NCBI GenBank assembly: GCA_011050615.1 | Contig: DRFJ01000047.1 | Span: 1-64,000 of the forward strand | From: Bacteroidota bacterium | Lineage (GTDB): Bacteria > Bacteroidota > Bacteroidia > Bacteroidales > VadinHA17 | DNA length: 64,000 nt | Direction: 5' to 3' | Part shown: in pieces, positions 62,455-64,000 of the stretch | How the letters are laid out: every line of letters begins with the position of its first letter | How positions within the stretch are numbered: position 1 is the first letter of the stretch | Translations under genes and position numbers: made by a program | The notes under the pieces: generated by a model | Seen by the model: only the letters and a program-made list of their open reading frames with translations | The model's database searches: none | Told to the model about the DNA's origin: nothing

Positions 62455-62530
62455 GATTCAGTAGCTCAGCTGGTAGAGCACATCCCTTTTAAGGATGGGG
62501 TCCTGGGTTCGAGACCCAGCTGGATCACCA
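62455..62530 (+). tRNA. tRNA-Lys (anticodon UUU), CCA encoded
   Basis: GATTCAG TA GCTC AGCTGGTA GAGC A CATCC CTTTTAA GGATG GGGTC CTGGG TTCGAGA CCCAG CTGGATC A CCA; all stems pair. Confidence 0.97.
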
Positions 62531-62533
62531 GAA

Positions 62534-62561
62534 AGACCTGCCGATACGGCAGGTCTTTTTT
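62534..62561 (+). terminator. Rho-independent terminator, likely bidirectional, between tRNA-Lys and the convergent ClC gene
   Basis: AGACCTGCCG-ATA-CGGCAGGTCT followed by TTTTTT; perfect 10-bp stem. Confidence 0.93.
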
Positions 62562-64000
62562 AATCCTCAGAGACTTCCATAAGAAGTTCGCGGTAGGTCG
62601 AGAACAACCTTGATTTGGAAAGTAAGCCCACATATTTACCTCCATCCAGAACGGGGAGATTCCATGCTCCTGTTTTCCTGAAAGTATCCATTACGCTTTC
62701 AACCTTTTCTCTTTTATCAATATATGAAGGAGGCATGACCATAAGATCACTTACATAGGTTTCATCGTAAATATCCTGGTCAAACATTATATCTCTTATG
62801 TTATCAAGTAATACTACTCCCTCCAGCACTCCAATTTCATCTACTACAGGAAATATATTTCTTTTGGATGCTGAAATTACCCTGACCAGGTCACCAAGAG
62901 TGTCTCCCGATTTCACAGTTATGAGATCTGTTTCAATTTCTTTTGTCCAGTCCATCCTGGCCAGCACAGCCTTATCCTTATGATGTGTAATCAGCTCACC
63001 TCTTCGGGCCAGTCTTTTATGATAGAGGGAGTGTTTCTCAAATCTCATAACAGTTATATATGAAACCGTAGAAGTAATTATAAGCGGTACCAGCAGACCA
63101 TATCCTCCTGTTATTTCTGCGATAAGGAAAATTGCTGTCAGGGGTGCATGCATTATGCCTGCCATAGCTCCGGCCATTCCTGCAAGGGTAAAGCTGCTTT
63201 CGGGGAGGGAGTAATCTCCAAGGGTATTTATCAGCCTGGCCATGAAAAATCCGCTTACCCCGCCAATAAAGAGTGAAGGAGCAAATATGCCCCCGACTCC
63301 TCCTGCCCCGTTTGTTGAACTGCTGGCCAGAACCTTAAAAAGAGTGATCGCAAGGAGAAAAGAAAGAATGAACCATGCCTTATTGCTCATACTGATGAAG
63401 AAGCTGTTTTCAAAAAGGGATGAGGTATCGCCGTTAAGAAGCTGACTTATAGTATTATAACCTTCACCGTACAATGGAGGCAGCATAAGGATTAAAATGC
63501 CGAGGACGGTGCCTCCCATGAGAAGTCTGACATATTGATTTTTAACTTTTTCATATAAAGACTCAAGGTATATGGTAGCCCTTGTAAAATAAACAGAAAG
63601 TAATGCTGTGCCAATCCCCAGTAATATGTACCATGGAATGTTGCCCAATGAAAATGATTCACTCAGTGCAAATGAGAAAAGTACATCCCTGCCCATCAGG
63701 AAAAATGTTACAGTAGCTGCGGTGACGGATGAAATTAACAGGGGTACTATTGATGATATGGTAAGGTCCAGCATAAGAATCTCCAGGGTAAAAACGATCC
63801 CTGCAATGGGGGCTTTGAAAATTCCTGCAACGGCACCGGCTGCCCCGCATCCCACCAGGAGAGTTATATTCCTGTAATTCATCTTCATAAGGCGGCCTAT
63901 ATTTGACCCTATAGATGCTCCTGTGAGCACCACGGGGGCCTCTGCTCCCACCGATCCTCCAAAACCTATGGTGAGGGTGCTGGCAACGATTGATGACCAG
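62560..64000 (-). CDS. ClC-family chloride channel/antiporter with C-terminal CBS domains, 5' end outside the window
   Basis: Frame continues past the ORF-track Met at 63951: SSIVASTLTIGFGGSVGAEAPVVLTGASIGSNIG...; CBS pair 'TVKSGDTLGDLVRVISASKRNIFPVVDEIGVLEGVV'. Confidence 0.93.
   Translation of the reverse strand, partial: WSSIVASTLTIGFGGSVGAEAPVVLTGASIGSNIGRLMKMNYRNITLLVGCGAAGAVAGIFKAPIAGIVFTLEILMLDLTISSIVPLLISSVTAATVTFFLMGRDVLFSFALSESFSLGNIPWYILLGIGTALLSVYFTRATIYLESLYEKVKNQYVRLLMGGTVLGILILMLPPLYGEGYNTISQLLNGDTSSLFENSFFISMSNKAWFILSFLLAITLFKVLASSSTNGAGGVGGIFAPSLFIGGVSGFFMARLINTLGDYSLPESSFTLAGMAGAMAGIMHAPLTAIFLIAEITGGYGLLVPLIITSTVSYITVMRFEKHSLYHKRLARRGELITHHKDKAVLARMDWTKEIETDLITVKSGDTLGDLVRVISASKRNIFPVVDEIGVLEGVVLLDNIRDIMFDQDIYDETYVSDLMVMPPSYIDKREKVESVMDTFRKTGAWNLPVLDGGKYVGLLSKSRLFSTYRELLMEVSED

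Noticed and set aside
1-64000. CRISPR arrays, integrases, transposases, restriction-modification or phage modules
   Set aside because: No regularly spaced direct repeats or proteins of these families were found in the provided ORFs or gaps.

Overview
A 64 kb chromosomal segment with Bacteroidales/Bacteroidota character: OstA-like/SurA-like periplasmic cluster, RseC-Rnf operon, TAnnTTTG-type promoter, and lipoprotein-rich CAZymes. It is densely packed with mostly ordinary housekeeping and metabolic genes. Main blocks are: RecQ; GuaB plus a run of three SurA/PPIase-like proteins and an OstA-like protein; RecG; a complete rseC-rnfBCDGEA operon that converges on a ~1,077-aa multidomain Fe-S/flavin oxidoreductase; a lipoprotein serpin; TsaD; TamB; NhaD; ExbB/ExbD/TonB; GlyA; a small CAZyme cluster (CBM9-like, GH29, GH28, GH106-like); a single-ORF cysteine desulfurase-SelD fusion; an RRM protein with a clear terminator; TrmO; CHAD; a PqqB-like MBL protein; tRNA-Lys(UUU); and a partial ClC channel. 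I found no CRISPR array, transposase, phage or recognisable defence system. The most unusual pattern is in the 'empty' gaps. Several contain remnants of conserved genes (CobO/PduO adenosyltransferase, CorA, a MerR-type regulator, a Kef-type antiporter) that keep a recognisable N-terminus and a recognisable or likely C-terminus but have lost the middle. Others are one-ended remnants (molybdenum-carrier-like, pirin, nitroreductase). Several also carry independent stop codons or frameshifts. They concentrate at about 48.7-62.4 kb. All family assignments come from reading the protein sequences by eye; no database search was run.
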